A DNA stretch of 64,000 nucleotides, taken from assembly GCA_003117195.1 (NCBI GenBank), contig BDSI01000150.1:216708-280707 (forward strand), written 5' to 3'. A program made the position numbers and the translations under genes. The notes below the pieces were generated by a model, which ran no database searches, was not told where the DNA came from, and worked only from the letters and a program-made list of their open reading frames with translations. Below are positions 47,728 to 56,069 of this stretch, one piece after another; position 1 is the stretch's first letter, and each line of letters opens with the position of its first letter. This DNA is from Eudorina sp. 2006-703-Eu-15 (Eukaryota; Chlorophyta; Chlorophyceae; Chlamydomonadales; Volvocaceae).

Positions 47728-50700
47728 GTGTGCTCGATTTTGCCAAGCGTGTGGTTGGCGCTCAGGCGCCGGCTGCTGAGGAACCCGTGCCAGTCCCGGG
47801 TGACTCCAGTGTGGCCGCGGCCACGTGTGGCAGTGAGCCCGCTTCCGTGCCGGATACGACGCAGGACGATGCACAGTCGGTGGCACCAAAGCTGGTCACG
47901 TCTGTAAAGCCTCAGGACATCAGCTTGTTGACAAGCCCCTCATGTCAGGGAGGGCAGACCATATCAAGCGTCATAAATAAGCACTTCTCCACTGATACTT
48001 TTGCCTACGAGGTCGCGGGTTCTGCGTCGGTGCCCCCGCGGACCTTGAGTTCCATTCCCGTTTCGGAGCGTGAGACTGCCTTACGATGCAACCCTATGGC
48101 CGCGCGGTACCTTACCACGCCGGCGGGCATGTACTACTACCCCAAGCAGGCCTGTGCCATTGAGCGTGAGGGCCGGCAGGTGCATGTTCCTGCCCTTCGT
48201 GATTTTGCGGCAACCGCTAGCCTCATTCCTACGTCGGTGGCACGCGCCCACAACCTGCCCATCAAACCCACAAACACCCGGCTGTCAACTTCTGCGCAGC
48301 TAGGATGCAGTGTGCGCGGCGAGTTGGATGTGAGCGGTCTTTACCTGACGCTCCTGCCGGGCACACCGCACGCCACCAGGGTGCCGTTTACCCAGACCCT
48401 GGTGGTGGACGTGGCACTGCACGTGTTCCATCTCCTGGTTGGCAACGAGCAAGCCAAGCTGTGGGGCAATGGCTTGGACTCCTACCCCACGCCGCGTCTG
48501 CACTTTCACCCCAACCTGGTTGAGTATCCGGAATATTGTGTCACCATTCCCATGCAACCGGTCATAAGCAACACGAACAAAACGGCGCAGCTGGCCGTTG
48601 CCTGTGTTAGCGCGACCACGGACAGCTCGTCTCCCTCTGGTTCCGATCTGGGGGGGGAACCAGCCAACGCTGCCAGCATGCCCGTCGAGCCCATGCACTG
48701 TTCCACGGGGGATGCCGCACCGCCACCAGCAGCATCTCCCTCACCAAAGCCAGCCAACGCTGCCAGCATGCCAGTCGAGCCCATGCACTTCTCCACGGGG
48801 GATGCCGCACCGCCACCAGCAGCATCTCCCTCACCAGGCGGAGCTCAGCCATCCAAGTGCGTAACGTCTCTGCCAAGGCATATTGCCAGCTGGGGCATGT
48901 GGAAGGGCGTCCTCACGTACCTCCTCACCAGCCTGCTCACGCTGATCTCCACGTCCACCGCATTCTGTTGCGCCGCGGCAAAGCCGGTGGGGATGGTTCT
49001 GGATCGGCTGATCGAGTCAGCGTGCATGGCGACTGCCTCGTTCCCTGTTACACCACCACTTTCGACCCGGTCATCCGTCGAGCGCAAGGGTAAGCGCAAG
49101 CGGGCTCGTTTGGGGCGCCGTCAGAAGAGTGTTAGCAGTCCCCCACCCGCTCAGCGGACCTGGTTCAGCCTTGCTTCCTTTGCGCTCGTCACTTGTTTGC
49201 TGTTCACACTCGCTGCGGGTGCTGGTGCCATGCACGGCGCCGTGCTTGACAGTGACCTTGCATCTATATCTTCCAATGTCGTGACTTCCGGGGGCATTCT
49301 CTTGCAACACGGGGGTGTTCGTCTGCCTGAGTACGGCGGTTTGGGATATGATCCTTGGGCAGAGACAGATCCTAGGGACTATGCGCGATGGGAGACGCGG
49401 GGTCACGCCATGGCTATGGCCAGTGTGGGATCTTTCACCCCTGAGGGAAATTCGGCCGCCGCTGCCTATCAGCGCTACGTGAAGGACAGTGATGGGGGAT
49501 GGATTTGGGGAAATAGTTCCTTGTTTGAGCCCAGTGCGTCACACGCCTTGCGCGAGGCCGTTCGCATGCACAAGGGCAAGGCTTTTGCGTACAGCATGGA
49601 GGAGCTGCCCGGTTACTCGGGTGAGCAGGGGCCGTTCACCTTAGATTTGGACACCGATCGCCCCATCGTGCAACCGCCGCGCCGGTACTCGCCGAAGGAA
49701 AAGGAGGTTATCATGCAGAAAACGGCGGAGCTGGTCAAGGCGGGCATAGTCCTTGAGCATACGGGTCCCACGGTGTGCGCTGTCAATCCTGTGATCGCCG
49801 CCAAGAAGGATCCTGACACGGGCCTGTGGACGGATCACCGTATGGCGCAAGACTACCGACCGGTGAACAAGCATACCCGATCTGACAGGTATGGACTCCA
49901 CCGCCCGGAGGACATTTTCCATCAGTGTGCTAAGGCGAAGGTTTTCTCTAAGTTGGACCTTAGGCAGGGCTTTCTGCAGATCCCTATTGCCAAGCAGGAC
50001 CAGCCCAAAACTGCGTACTGGATGGGTAATAAGTTGATGATGTACGGCCGTATGCTGTACGGGTTGAAAAATGCGTCTGCCAAGTTTCAACGGGTCATGG
50101 ATTACGAGTTGGCTAAGGCCGGCTTAGACCACTGCGCCCGTGCGTACATTGACGATGTTTTAATCTTCAGCAATTCCCCCCAGGAACATGTGCAGCATGT
50201 CGCTGCTGTCCTCGATGCCCTTCACTCATGTGGTCTTCGTGCGCATCCGGATAAATCCATTTTCGGAGCTGATGTCATTGAGTATTTGGGTCACAACCTG
50301 AGCGCGGACGGAATCAGCCCTCACCACGCCAAGGTGTCCGCGATCCTGAACCTTCCCACTCCTCGCAATGTGTCTGAGCTTCGCGCTGACATGGGTTTCA
50401 TCAATTACTACCGGTGCTACATCCCCAACATGAGCCTGCTCACCACCGATCTCACGGTGCTTCTCAAGAAGGATCAGCCATGGGTGTGGGGTCCCGCTCA
50501 GGATGCAGCTTTCACCGCGCTCAAGTCCGTATCCTCCAAGGAGGGGTTGATTCTTCGCCCTATCGACTACTCCAGGCCCCTCATCTTGCACACCGACTTC
50601 TCCAACAAGGGGTTGGGTGCCGTGCTGGGTCAGCTGGACGACCAGGGCAACGAATACATGTGCGCCTGCATCAGCAGATCACTCAATAAGCATGAGCGGA

Positions 50701-51605
50701 ATTACAGCAGCTACAAAGGTGAGATGCTCGCGGCCGTGTGGGCAGTGAAAATGTTTAGACATCACTTGTTGGGTGGTCCGAAGTTCAGCTTGGTCACTGA
50801 TCATCAACCTCTCACGTACCTCATGAGTGCGGACAGGCTCACGGGCCAGTACGCCCGGTTTGCCCTTGTACTGCAAGAATACGACTTTGAGGTTATCCAT
50901 CGCCCGGGTCTCAAGCATCAAAATGCTGATGTGTTGTCGCGACATCCTGAGGAGACGACCGCTGATAATACCGGTGCCCGGCTGGATGAGGAGGATTTGG
51001 CCGGCGTTCGGCATGTGTCTGCTGCCCTGTCGCATGCATCTCAGGAGTGCACAGCAGTGCGCACCGCACTGTCTTCCCACGTGCCGCACGCTAAGTTTTC
51101 CGACGACTTTTGCTTTGTCCCTGACCAGTTTCTGTCGGGCCATCTGGGCCTTCCGTCTGATGTGATAGACATGCCTCCATCTAAGGAGTCTGACTTGGTC
51201 AGGGAGCGTCGTGACGCCGTTCATGCCTCGGCGGTCAAGTGGGTCCGTTCAGCTGCGCGCGCCAATCCCGAGCTTTTCGCAAATACTTCACATCCTACGT
51301 CCCGCGCATTCTTTTCTCAAGCCTTGGGTAAGGGAGTCACTGTTTACGAGCCCTTGGGGGGCATGTGTGCTGGTCTGGAGGCCCTGCTTCGGTGCGGCGT
51401 CCGGGTGAACCGCTACATCTCGTCTGAACCAGATCCAGTTGCCGCTCAAATCGTGTCTGCGCGCTTGGATCGGTTGAGCGCTGAGTACCCCACGCAGTTC
51501 GCCCCTGACTCCTACAAGCGTGTGTGGTTGGACCTTCCTCTTGATCCCCGCAAAGTAACGGAGGAATCACTCATGGCCACTGGAGCTTGTGACGGCTCCC
51601 AGTAG
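47475..51605 (+). CDS. pol: Retrotransposon pol part 1: protease-like, reverse transcriptase, RNase H, start of methyltransferase
   Basis: A 1,376-residue open frame with residue 1 at 47,475; true coding probably begins near 47,545. Around residue 241, RDFAATASLIPTSVARAH is the aspartic-protease position, with DFA instead of DTG/DSG. Residues ~475-500 and 561-587 are hydrophobic helices between protease and RT. RT runs from ~707 (PGYSGEQGPFTLDL) through VFSKLDLRQGFLQIPI to the catalytic YIDDVLIFS (~890). RNase H begins at ~1037 (LHTDFSNKGLGAVLG), with KGEMLAAVWAVKMF and LVTDHQPLTYL. From ~1289, VYEPLGGMCAGLEALL starts a methyltransferase. The frame stops at TAG 51,603 inside that domain, but the same frame continues beyond. 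These enzymes copy the element's RNA into DNA. Confidence 0.9.
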   Translation: MHFFVLHRTAACRGHGGAKRTPDAVRAVLERAAAAAARQQVPKSFEPQPLDADRYPVPAVPKEPVRKPSLPPSDEVSIQRLSRMSVLDFAKRVVGAQAPAAEEPVPVPGDSSVAAATCGSEPASVPDTTQDDAQSVAPKLVTSVKPQDISLLTSPSCQGGQTISSVINKHFSTDTFAYEVAGSASVPPRTLSSIPVSERETALRCNPMAARYLTTPAGMYYYPKQACAIEREGRQVHVPALRDFAATASLIPTSVARAHNLPIKPTNTRLSTSAQLGCSVRGELDVSGLYLTLLPGTPHATRVPFTQTLVVDVALHVFHLLVGNEQAKLWGNGLDSYPTPRLHFHPNLVEYPEYCVTIPMQPVISNTNKTAQLAVACVSATTDSSSPSGSDLGGEPANAASMPVEPMHCSTGDAAPPPAASPSPKPANAASMPVEPMHFSTGDAAPPPAASPSPGGAQPSKCVTSLPRHIASWGMWKGVLTYLLTSLLTLISTSTAFCCAAAKPVGMVLDRLIESACMATASFPVTPPLSTRSSVERKGKRKRARLGRRQKSVSSPPPAQRTWFSLASFALVTCLLFTLAAGAGAMHGAVLDSDLASISSNVVTSGGILLQHGGVRLPEYGGLGYDPWAETDPRDYARWETRGHAMAMASVGSFTPEGNSAAAAYQRYVKDSDGGWIWGNSSLFEPSASHALREAVRMHKGKAFAYSMEELPGYSGEQGPFTLDLDTDRPIVQPPRRYSPKEKEVIMQKTAELVKAGIVLEHTGPTVCAVNPVIAAKKDPDTGLWTDHRMAQDYRPVNKHTRSDRYGLHRPEDIFHQCAKAKVFSKLDLRQGFLQIPIAKQDQPKTAYWMGNKLMMYGRMLYGLKNASAKFQRVMDYELAKAGLDHCARAYIDDVLIFSNSPQEHVQHVAAVLDALHSCGLRAHPDKSIFGADVIEYLGHNLSADGISPHHAKVSAILNLPTPRNVSELRADMGFINYYRCYIPNMSLLTTDLTVLLKKDQPWVWGPAQDAAFTALKSVSSKEGLILRPIDYSRPLILHTDFSNKGLGAVLGQLDDQGNEYMCACISRSLNKHERNYSSYKGEMLAAVWAVKMFRHHLLGGPKFSLVTDHQPLTYLMSADRLTGQYARFALVLQEYDFEVIHRPGLKHQNADVLSRHPEETTADNTGARLDEEDLAGVRHVSAALSHASQECTAVRTALSSHVPHAKFSDDFCFVPDQFLSGHLGLPSDVIDMPPSKESDLVRERRDAVHASAVKWVRSAARANPELFANTSHPTSRAFFSQALGKGVTVYEPLGGMCAGLEALLRCGVRVNRYISSEPDPVAAQIVSARLDRLSAEYPTQFAPDSYKRVWLDLPLDPRKVTEESLMATGACDGSQ
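48661..48840 (+). repeat. 90-bp in-frame tandem duplication in pol
   Basis: Two 90-bp copies encode a 30-residue unit (NAASMPVEPMH, then STGDAAPPPAASPSP) between the protease-like and hydrophobic parts of pol. They differ at few positions (Cys versus Phe), so the duplication is recent. Confidence 0.95.
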
Positions 51606-52330
51606 GTGGTGTTTGCGAGCTGGTGCTGGCACGACGTAGGTAAGGAACCGGGCTCCCTTGCACCCGAGTCCTGCGTCGTGGATCACGTCGTTCGCATTGT
51701 TCAGACTCTGCAACGCGTCCAGCGGCGGCCGCCCGCTTATTTCCTTGTTTGTGAGCAGCCTCGTGAGTCCTGGAAGAACGCATGCGCTGCCCAGTCATGA
51801 GTCACGAGTGTGTTCGGTGACCCCATCACGTTTGATGCAGTACAATTTGGCGCACTTGCGCATCGCGTATCCACGCATTGGACAAACCTCTCACCGCCAA
51901 AGCCGCTTGCCGCGGTGATCTCTGGGGTGCAGCCGCCCACCGCGGCCGTGCTCCAGGATGTGCTCTCCCCAGGGCGCACTGTGTGTCTCGCGCAAGCGCC
52001 TGATCCCCCGGGCACGTACCCCCGGAACAAAGTGGGTGAGCCTTTGTGTGTGGCTCCCAGCCTGAGTCGGCCGGAGCTGCAGCGCCAATATGATCTTGTG
52101 TTCGATCCCTGTGAGCCGGAATTGGGCAGTCTAACAGTCCTTGAGTGTGCCCGGGCCATGGGCTACCCTGATGACGCCACAGAGGCTCGAGAGGTGAGCG
52201 AGGCTCAGAAGCGCCGCATTCTGGGTCTTGCGCCCGACTTGGCCTCCACCGTTGGTGTGTTGTCTTTGTGCCGAGTTCTTTCCAACACGCCACTGCATGA
52301 GGTCGTTGCTGCGTGTGCTCTGAGTGACTC
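51310..52330 (+). other. Cytosine-C5 DNA methyltransferase domain within pol
   Basis: In one frame, broken by TAG (51,603) and TGA (51,798), the C5-methyltransferase motifs follow in order: motif I EPLGGMCAGLEALLRCGV with the SAM-site acidic SSEPDP; the catalytic-loop position SWCWHDVGK (Pro-Cys reads Trp-Cys, Cys kept); motif VI YFLVCEQPRES (ENV reads EQP, Glu kept); motif VIII FDAVQFGALAHRVSTHWTNL, close to the DNMT3 IDAxxVSAAHRARYFWGNLP; and the C-terminal LECARAMGYPDDATEA...RRILGLA, like the ErExxxGFPxxYT...R..LLG end. About 330 residues, as expected for a catalytic domain. The family transfers methyl groups from SAM to cytosine in DNA. It sits exactly between RNase H and integrase. Homology is strong by motif order; activity in this copy is unlikely. 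Confidence 0.85.
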
Positions 52331-54524
52331 GTCCCCAGCTGTGCCTGAGCCGTCTCATGGCCTGGCCTATCCCCTGTTTCCCTGCGAGCCTGTTTCCCCT
52401 TGGCCCACGGTCTTCGCCGCGGCTGTCCAAGCGGAGCAGGAGGACTCTTCGGGGTCCCAGGGACGATGGCCGGACATCTGGGATGATGAAGCATCTATGC
52501 ATTTCCTTCGTACGGGCACGCACGTGTCCAACCTGCCCCCGTCCGAGCAAAGGCGTGTCACGCGGAGGGTTCGTGCCTACCGCATGCAAGGGGGTGAGTT
52601 GTACCGCGTGTTCAACGATTCCAAAGCACGTCTGGTTCCCAAGCCTTCTGATCGTGTGGAACTGATCAAACTCACGCACGAGGAGACTGGCCATTTCGGG
52701 GTACGTCGTACTGTCGCGCTGCTGCTTACCCGTCACTGGTGGCATGGCGTCTACCGAGACATAGTCAACTTTGTCAAACACTGTGAGCATTGTGATCGTG
52801 TTAATACTTCGTTTTCAGCCCCGTCGCCTGACCTGCATCCATTGCCGGTACAGGGCTTGTTCTATCGCTGGGGCGTGGATCTTTGTGGCCCGTTCACTCG
52901 CACCAATTCGGGGAATGTCTACGTGATGATTTGCGTAGAGCATTTCTCTAAGTACGCAGTTTTTGTTCCGTTGCCTGATAAGGAGGCCGATCACACGGCT
53001 TCCGCGTTCTTGCACCATATCCTAGGGCGCTACGGTGCATGCGCCGAGGTCTGCACCGACCAGGGTAGTGAGTGGAAGGGTGCCTTTTCGTTGCTCTTGC
53101 TGAATTCGCTGATAGATCATCGTGAGACGTCACCCAACCACCCGCAGGCCAATGGTTTGGCGGAACGGGTGGTCCAGACCTGCAAAAGAGCGCTCCGTCG
53201 CATGGCGCGGCAGCGGGCTGAAGGCAGGGATTGGGATGAATTGTTACCGTACGTCATGTTAGGTTATAACTGTTCCGTGCATCAGTCCACGGGGTTCAGC
53301 CCTTACCTCATCATGCATGGTGTAGAGCCCACCATTCCCCCTGCGATCAAACCCCGATTCGCGGATAACATCTCCTTCGACAACCCTGAGCTAGCCGCCT
53401 CATCGCTTCTCTCACGAGGGGAGGCCATGCGGCAGCGCATCTCCATTGCTGGGGATAACCTGCTGATCGCGCAGCACAGGGACATCCTTCGGTATGCTGC
53501 TCTTCGTGGGGGTGGCTACCATCCAAAAATGCGCGAGTTCGAAGTTGGGGACTATGTCTACTACCGCAATACTACTTCTCAGACGACGCTGGACCCCGCC
53601 GCCAGGCCCACTATTCTGCGGTTCATTGAGGTGCGGCCCACCGGTGTTTTGGTTCTTCAGGGTCAGAACGGGTTGACACTCAAATCTCACGTAAAGGATT
53701 GTGCTCCTTGCCACCTGCCCATTCGGGATGAGACTGTGGATCCACGTCTTGCTAAACCCTCTGCTTTGCTCCCTTGTGAAGTGTGCCGATCCCCGTCCGG
53801 TGACGAGTGGATGTTGCTCTGCGATGGCTGCGGGAAGGGCTGGCACACGTACTGTCTCACTCCCCCGTTGCGTCGCATCCCCGAGGGTACCTGGGTGTGC
53901 CCCGAGTGCGTCGCTCAAGGTGTCACTCCCCAGCAGATTGATGCCAGGCCTCTTGCCAAGGTGCCTGTTCCCGATGTATCCCCCAAGCCTGTGCCCGAGC
54001 CCCCTTCGTACCTAAAGCATCTGCAGGGTGCCAGGGTGCTTCGCACAGGGTCCGGGATGGGTGCGCAAGGTGCTGTGTCCGGCATTGCCACTTACGTAGG
54101 CCTTCAGGGCCGCACTCATTTGTTTGACGTCGTGTATCAGAATGGCGCTAGCGAAATGGTCACGGTACGACAGCTGCGCACTATGCTTGCCCCCACTAGT
54201 CCACGCCCAACACGTGTTCTGCGCGCCTCAGCGGCGGTGACCTCCGTCCAGTCAGGGGATTGGAGCTTGGAATCTGGGGGGGCGGTAGCCGCTGCACTCT
54301 CTATGGCCATGCCTGGGGCGGGAGCACTCCGCGTCCAAGGTTGCACTCATCTCCAATGCGCTGTCCAGCAGTTTCACCGAGTCCAGCGTGCCCAGCGAGC
54401 ATGTCGATGTGTTGAAGTCGGCGTTGGATCTGGGCATGGTGGGGGAGGTCGTTTGCCCTTGGGAGGTCTCGCCGGCGGTGCGGTCGGTTTTGATGTCGCA
54501 TGGTGTCCGCATCATGAAAGGTAA
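51810..54524 (+). CDS. int: Retrotransposon pol part 2: methyltransferase C-half, integrase, PHD finger, Tudor/chromo-like segment
   Basis: A 904-residue open frame, the continuation of the pol frame after TGA 51,798. Residues 1-165 finish the methyltransferase. The integrase has the HHCC zinc site (HEETGHFGV...HWWHGVYRDI...CEHC, from ~289), the catalytic triad regions WGVDLCGPF (~353), CTDQGSEW (~414) and NHPQANGLAERVV (~446), and a C-terminal FEVGDYVYYR block. Residues 656-700 form a PHD finger: CEVC, LLCDGCGKGWHTYC, WVCPEC (Cys4-His-Cys3). At ~757-790, GIATYVGLQGRTHLFDVVYQ, then EMVTVRQL resembles a Tudor- or chromo-type barrel. PHD fingers read histone H3 tails, so the module may target integration; that is inference. 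After ~835 the frame is low-complexity because the coding frame shifts. Confidence 0.9.
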   Translation: MFGDPITFDAVQFGALAHRVSTHWTNLSPPKPLAAVISGVQPPTAAVLQDVLSPGRTVCLAQAPDPPGTYPRNKVGEPLCVAPSLSRPELQRQYDLVFDPCEPELGSLTVLECARAMGYPDDATEAREVSEAQKRRILGLAPDLASTVGVLSLCRVLSNTPLHEVVAACALSDSSPAVPEPSHGLAYPLFPCEPVSPWPTVFAAAVQAEQEDSSGSQGRWPDIWDDEASMHFLRTGTHVSNLPPSEQRRVTRRVRAYRMQGGELYRVFNDSKARLVPKPSDRVELIKLTHEETGHFGVRRTVALLLTRHWWHGVYRDIVNFVKHCEHCDRVNTSFSAPSPDLHPLPVQGLFYRWGVDLCGPFTRTNSGNVYVMICVEHFSKYAVFVPLPDKEADHTASAFLHHILGRYGACAEVCTDQGSEWKGAFSLLLLNSLIDHRETSPNHPQANGLAERVVQTCKRALRRMARQRAEGRDWDELLPYVMLGYNCSVHQSTGFSPYLIMHGVEPTIPPAIKPRFADNISFDNPELAASSLLSRGEAMRQRISIAGDNLLIAQHRDILRYAALRGGGYHPKMREFEVGDYVYYRNTTSQTTLDPAARPTILRFIEVRPTGVLVLQGQNGLTLKSHVKDCAPCHLPIRDETVDPRLAKPSALLPCEVCRSPSGDEWMLLCDGCGKGWHTYCLTPPLRRIPEGTWVCPECVAQGVTPQQIDARPLAKVPVPDVSPKPVPEPPSYLKHLQGARVLRTGSGMGAQGAVSGIATYVGLQGRTHLFDVVYQNGASEMVTVRQLRTMLAPTSPRPTRVLRASAAVTSVQSGDWSLESGGAVAAALSMAMPGAGALRVQGCTHLQCAVQQFHRVQRAQRACRCVEVGVGSGHGGGGRLPLGGLAGGAVGFDVAWCPHHER

Positions 54525-54888
54525 GTCTGCCGATCCTAAGGGGCCGTTGGTGCCGTCGTTTTATGAGTCCGTGCAGCGGCAGGTGTCCGCCGTCCAGTCT
54601 GTGTTCTTGTCTGCTTCCGGTCATGTGCTTGATCTGGCCTTGCCAGCGGCAGTCCGTTTCACGCAAAGTTTCGTGGTGGCGCGTGTCCCTGTGTCATATA
54701 TCGCTACGGCGGATGAGTTGCGCATGCGCTGGTTGAAGTCGTTGCAGCGGCAGGGTCGTTTGCTTATGCTGCGCTGCCCCCTTGTTCCGTCCGAGGAGGC
54801 GCTGTTCATGTGGGTGATCATTTTCGCGTCGCCGTTGGTCAAGCAGCTGATCGTGAAAGATAGCGGTTTGGTGGAAGATTTGGTTTAA
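54315..54888 (+). CDS. C-terminal retrotransposon ORF of unknown function
   Basis: From ~54,315 the coding signal moves to the +1 frame: SKVALISNALSSSFTES, PSEHVDVLKSALDLGMVGEV, CPWEVSPAVRSVLMSHGVRI, SASGHVLDLALPAAVRFTQS, then FVVARVPVSYI, with the stop at 54,886. It may be an independent product or the last domain of the polyprotein after a frameshift mutation. The alternating hydrophobic strands suggest an alpha/beta fold. It is not one of the standard retrotransposon domains and I do not recognise it. Confidence 0.6.
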
Positions 54889-55739
54889 AGTTCGTGCCTC
54901 GTGGCTTAGTCGCCGCGGATCACCCTGCATGCATCGGGTGACCGCTTGGGGGGAGTCTCCCCTAGGCACTTATTACGTCAGTAGAGCAGTCATACGGCCT
55001 GACAGCTGTCACGCGTTTGGGTGTCATCGTCATTTTACTGCGCAGCAAGCAGCAGTTACCTAATTTGGATTTATGTTGGTTAGTTTGTGGCATTAGCCCA
55101 CCGTTTTGTCGCGAGTGAGGTGTTCCGCCGCGATGCGTTATGGTGCGCGTTGTAACCGCCGCCCAGTCGGTAGCCGGCCCGTAGGTGTGAGGAATCGAGC
55201 GGGAAAGAGTGATCGTTCGATTCGTGAGTTGGGATCAGGTAGCAACCGTGAATTGCTTTGCGTTGTTTATTCCGTTGCGTATATCTTGGCGTCTTATTTG
55301 CGTGTGTATTGGAGCGCCGTGTTGCGGCAAGACTCCAGTCGGCCTTACGAAGTTGAGAGGCGTTCGAGCCCACGAGGTCGTACGTCTGCGTTTGCGCTTA
55401 TTAGCCAAAAGCGTGCTGGTAAGCATCGCTTTTCGGCTCTGTCTGGATGATTGTAAGCGTCCTCTGAGCTAGACTAAAGGCCCTGTGCATTTCTGTCGCA
55501 CAAGTATTTTGCTCCTGATCACATCACCACTCACATTGGCATCTTTTACCGGCAGCTCAGCGCGTGGGAACTCGCGATCCTCACGCTCTGTTGTAACAGC
55601 CGGCGCGGTGAGAAGGGGACTTACAGCTTTCTGCTTTGCAGCGCTGTGCGAGCGCACGTGGTGTGCCTTCGCAACAGCTCTTCATCGTCGGAGCTTGTAG
55701 TCGTCCATTCCCACCTCCATCCCCTTTTAACACTGCATC
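54889..55739 (+). other. 3' non-coding end of the retrotransposon
   Basis: Begins after the last ORF. A purine-rich GGGGGGAG at 54,948 could be a polypurine tract. A ~60-bp block here (54,946-55,005, with GAGCAGTCATACGGCCTGAC) recurs at 56,006-56,065, and the last 79 bases match the 5' end. LTR boundaries cannot be fixed from this. Confidence 0.5.
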
Positions 55740-55870
55740 AGTAGCCGCGCCGTTGGTGTTCCCTGTTGCGAGTCTGTTGCCATCATGTCGGACACTGTCT
55801 GAGCATGCCGTGCTTGTCGTACATTTCGGGTCTCGGTCGCCATGTACTTCATATTGCCAGCTACGCATGC

Positions 55871-55948
55871 TGGTCGCTTATTGCCGCATTTGGACGCAAT
55901 TACTGGCTCTGGTCGCTTATTGCCGCATTTGGACGCAATTACCTCACG
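55871..55948. repeat. 39-bp tandem duplication
   Basis: Two copies of TGGTCGCTTATTGCCGCATT-TGGACGCAATTAC start at 55,871 and 55,910. Confidence 0.95.
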
Positions 55949-56069
55949 CATCCACACCACACCACCTGGAACCCATCTTTCCAGCTTTGCTACTGCGTTG
56001 CACGCTGGGGGGGGAGTCACGGGTAGGCACATGATACGTCAGAGAGCAGTCATACGGCCTGACAGGCGG

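Larger units (their letters stand above)
44138..55739 (+). mobile_element. Ty3/gypsy-type retrotransposon carrying a C5-DNA methyltransferase and a PHD finger
   Basis: The internal region encodes gag zinc knuckles, protease-like, RT, RNase H, cytosine-C5 methyltransferase, integrase, PHD finger and an extra C-terminal ORF, in that order. The order RT-RNaseH-(insert)-integrase is that of Ty3/gypsy. The boundaries are tentative: 79 bp at 44,138-44,216 (beginning TGTGCCTTCGCAAC) recur at 55,661-55,739 with two differences, as remnants of long terminal repeats might. No full-length LTR pair, target-site duplication or tRNA primer site was established. In-frame stops at 46,714, 51,603 and 51,798, and frameshifts near 45,990 and 54,315, imply a decayed copy. 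A proline/arginine-rich bias and open frames over 8 kb suggest recent decay. Confidence 0.85.

Noticed and set aside
51310..52330. Host DNA methyltransferase gene interrupted by a retrotransposon
   Set aside because: The domain is in the same uninterrupted pol frame as RNase H upstream and integrase downstream, with no splice sites or element ends at its borders.
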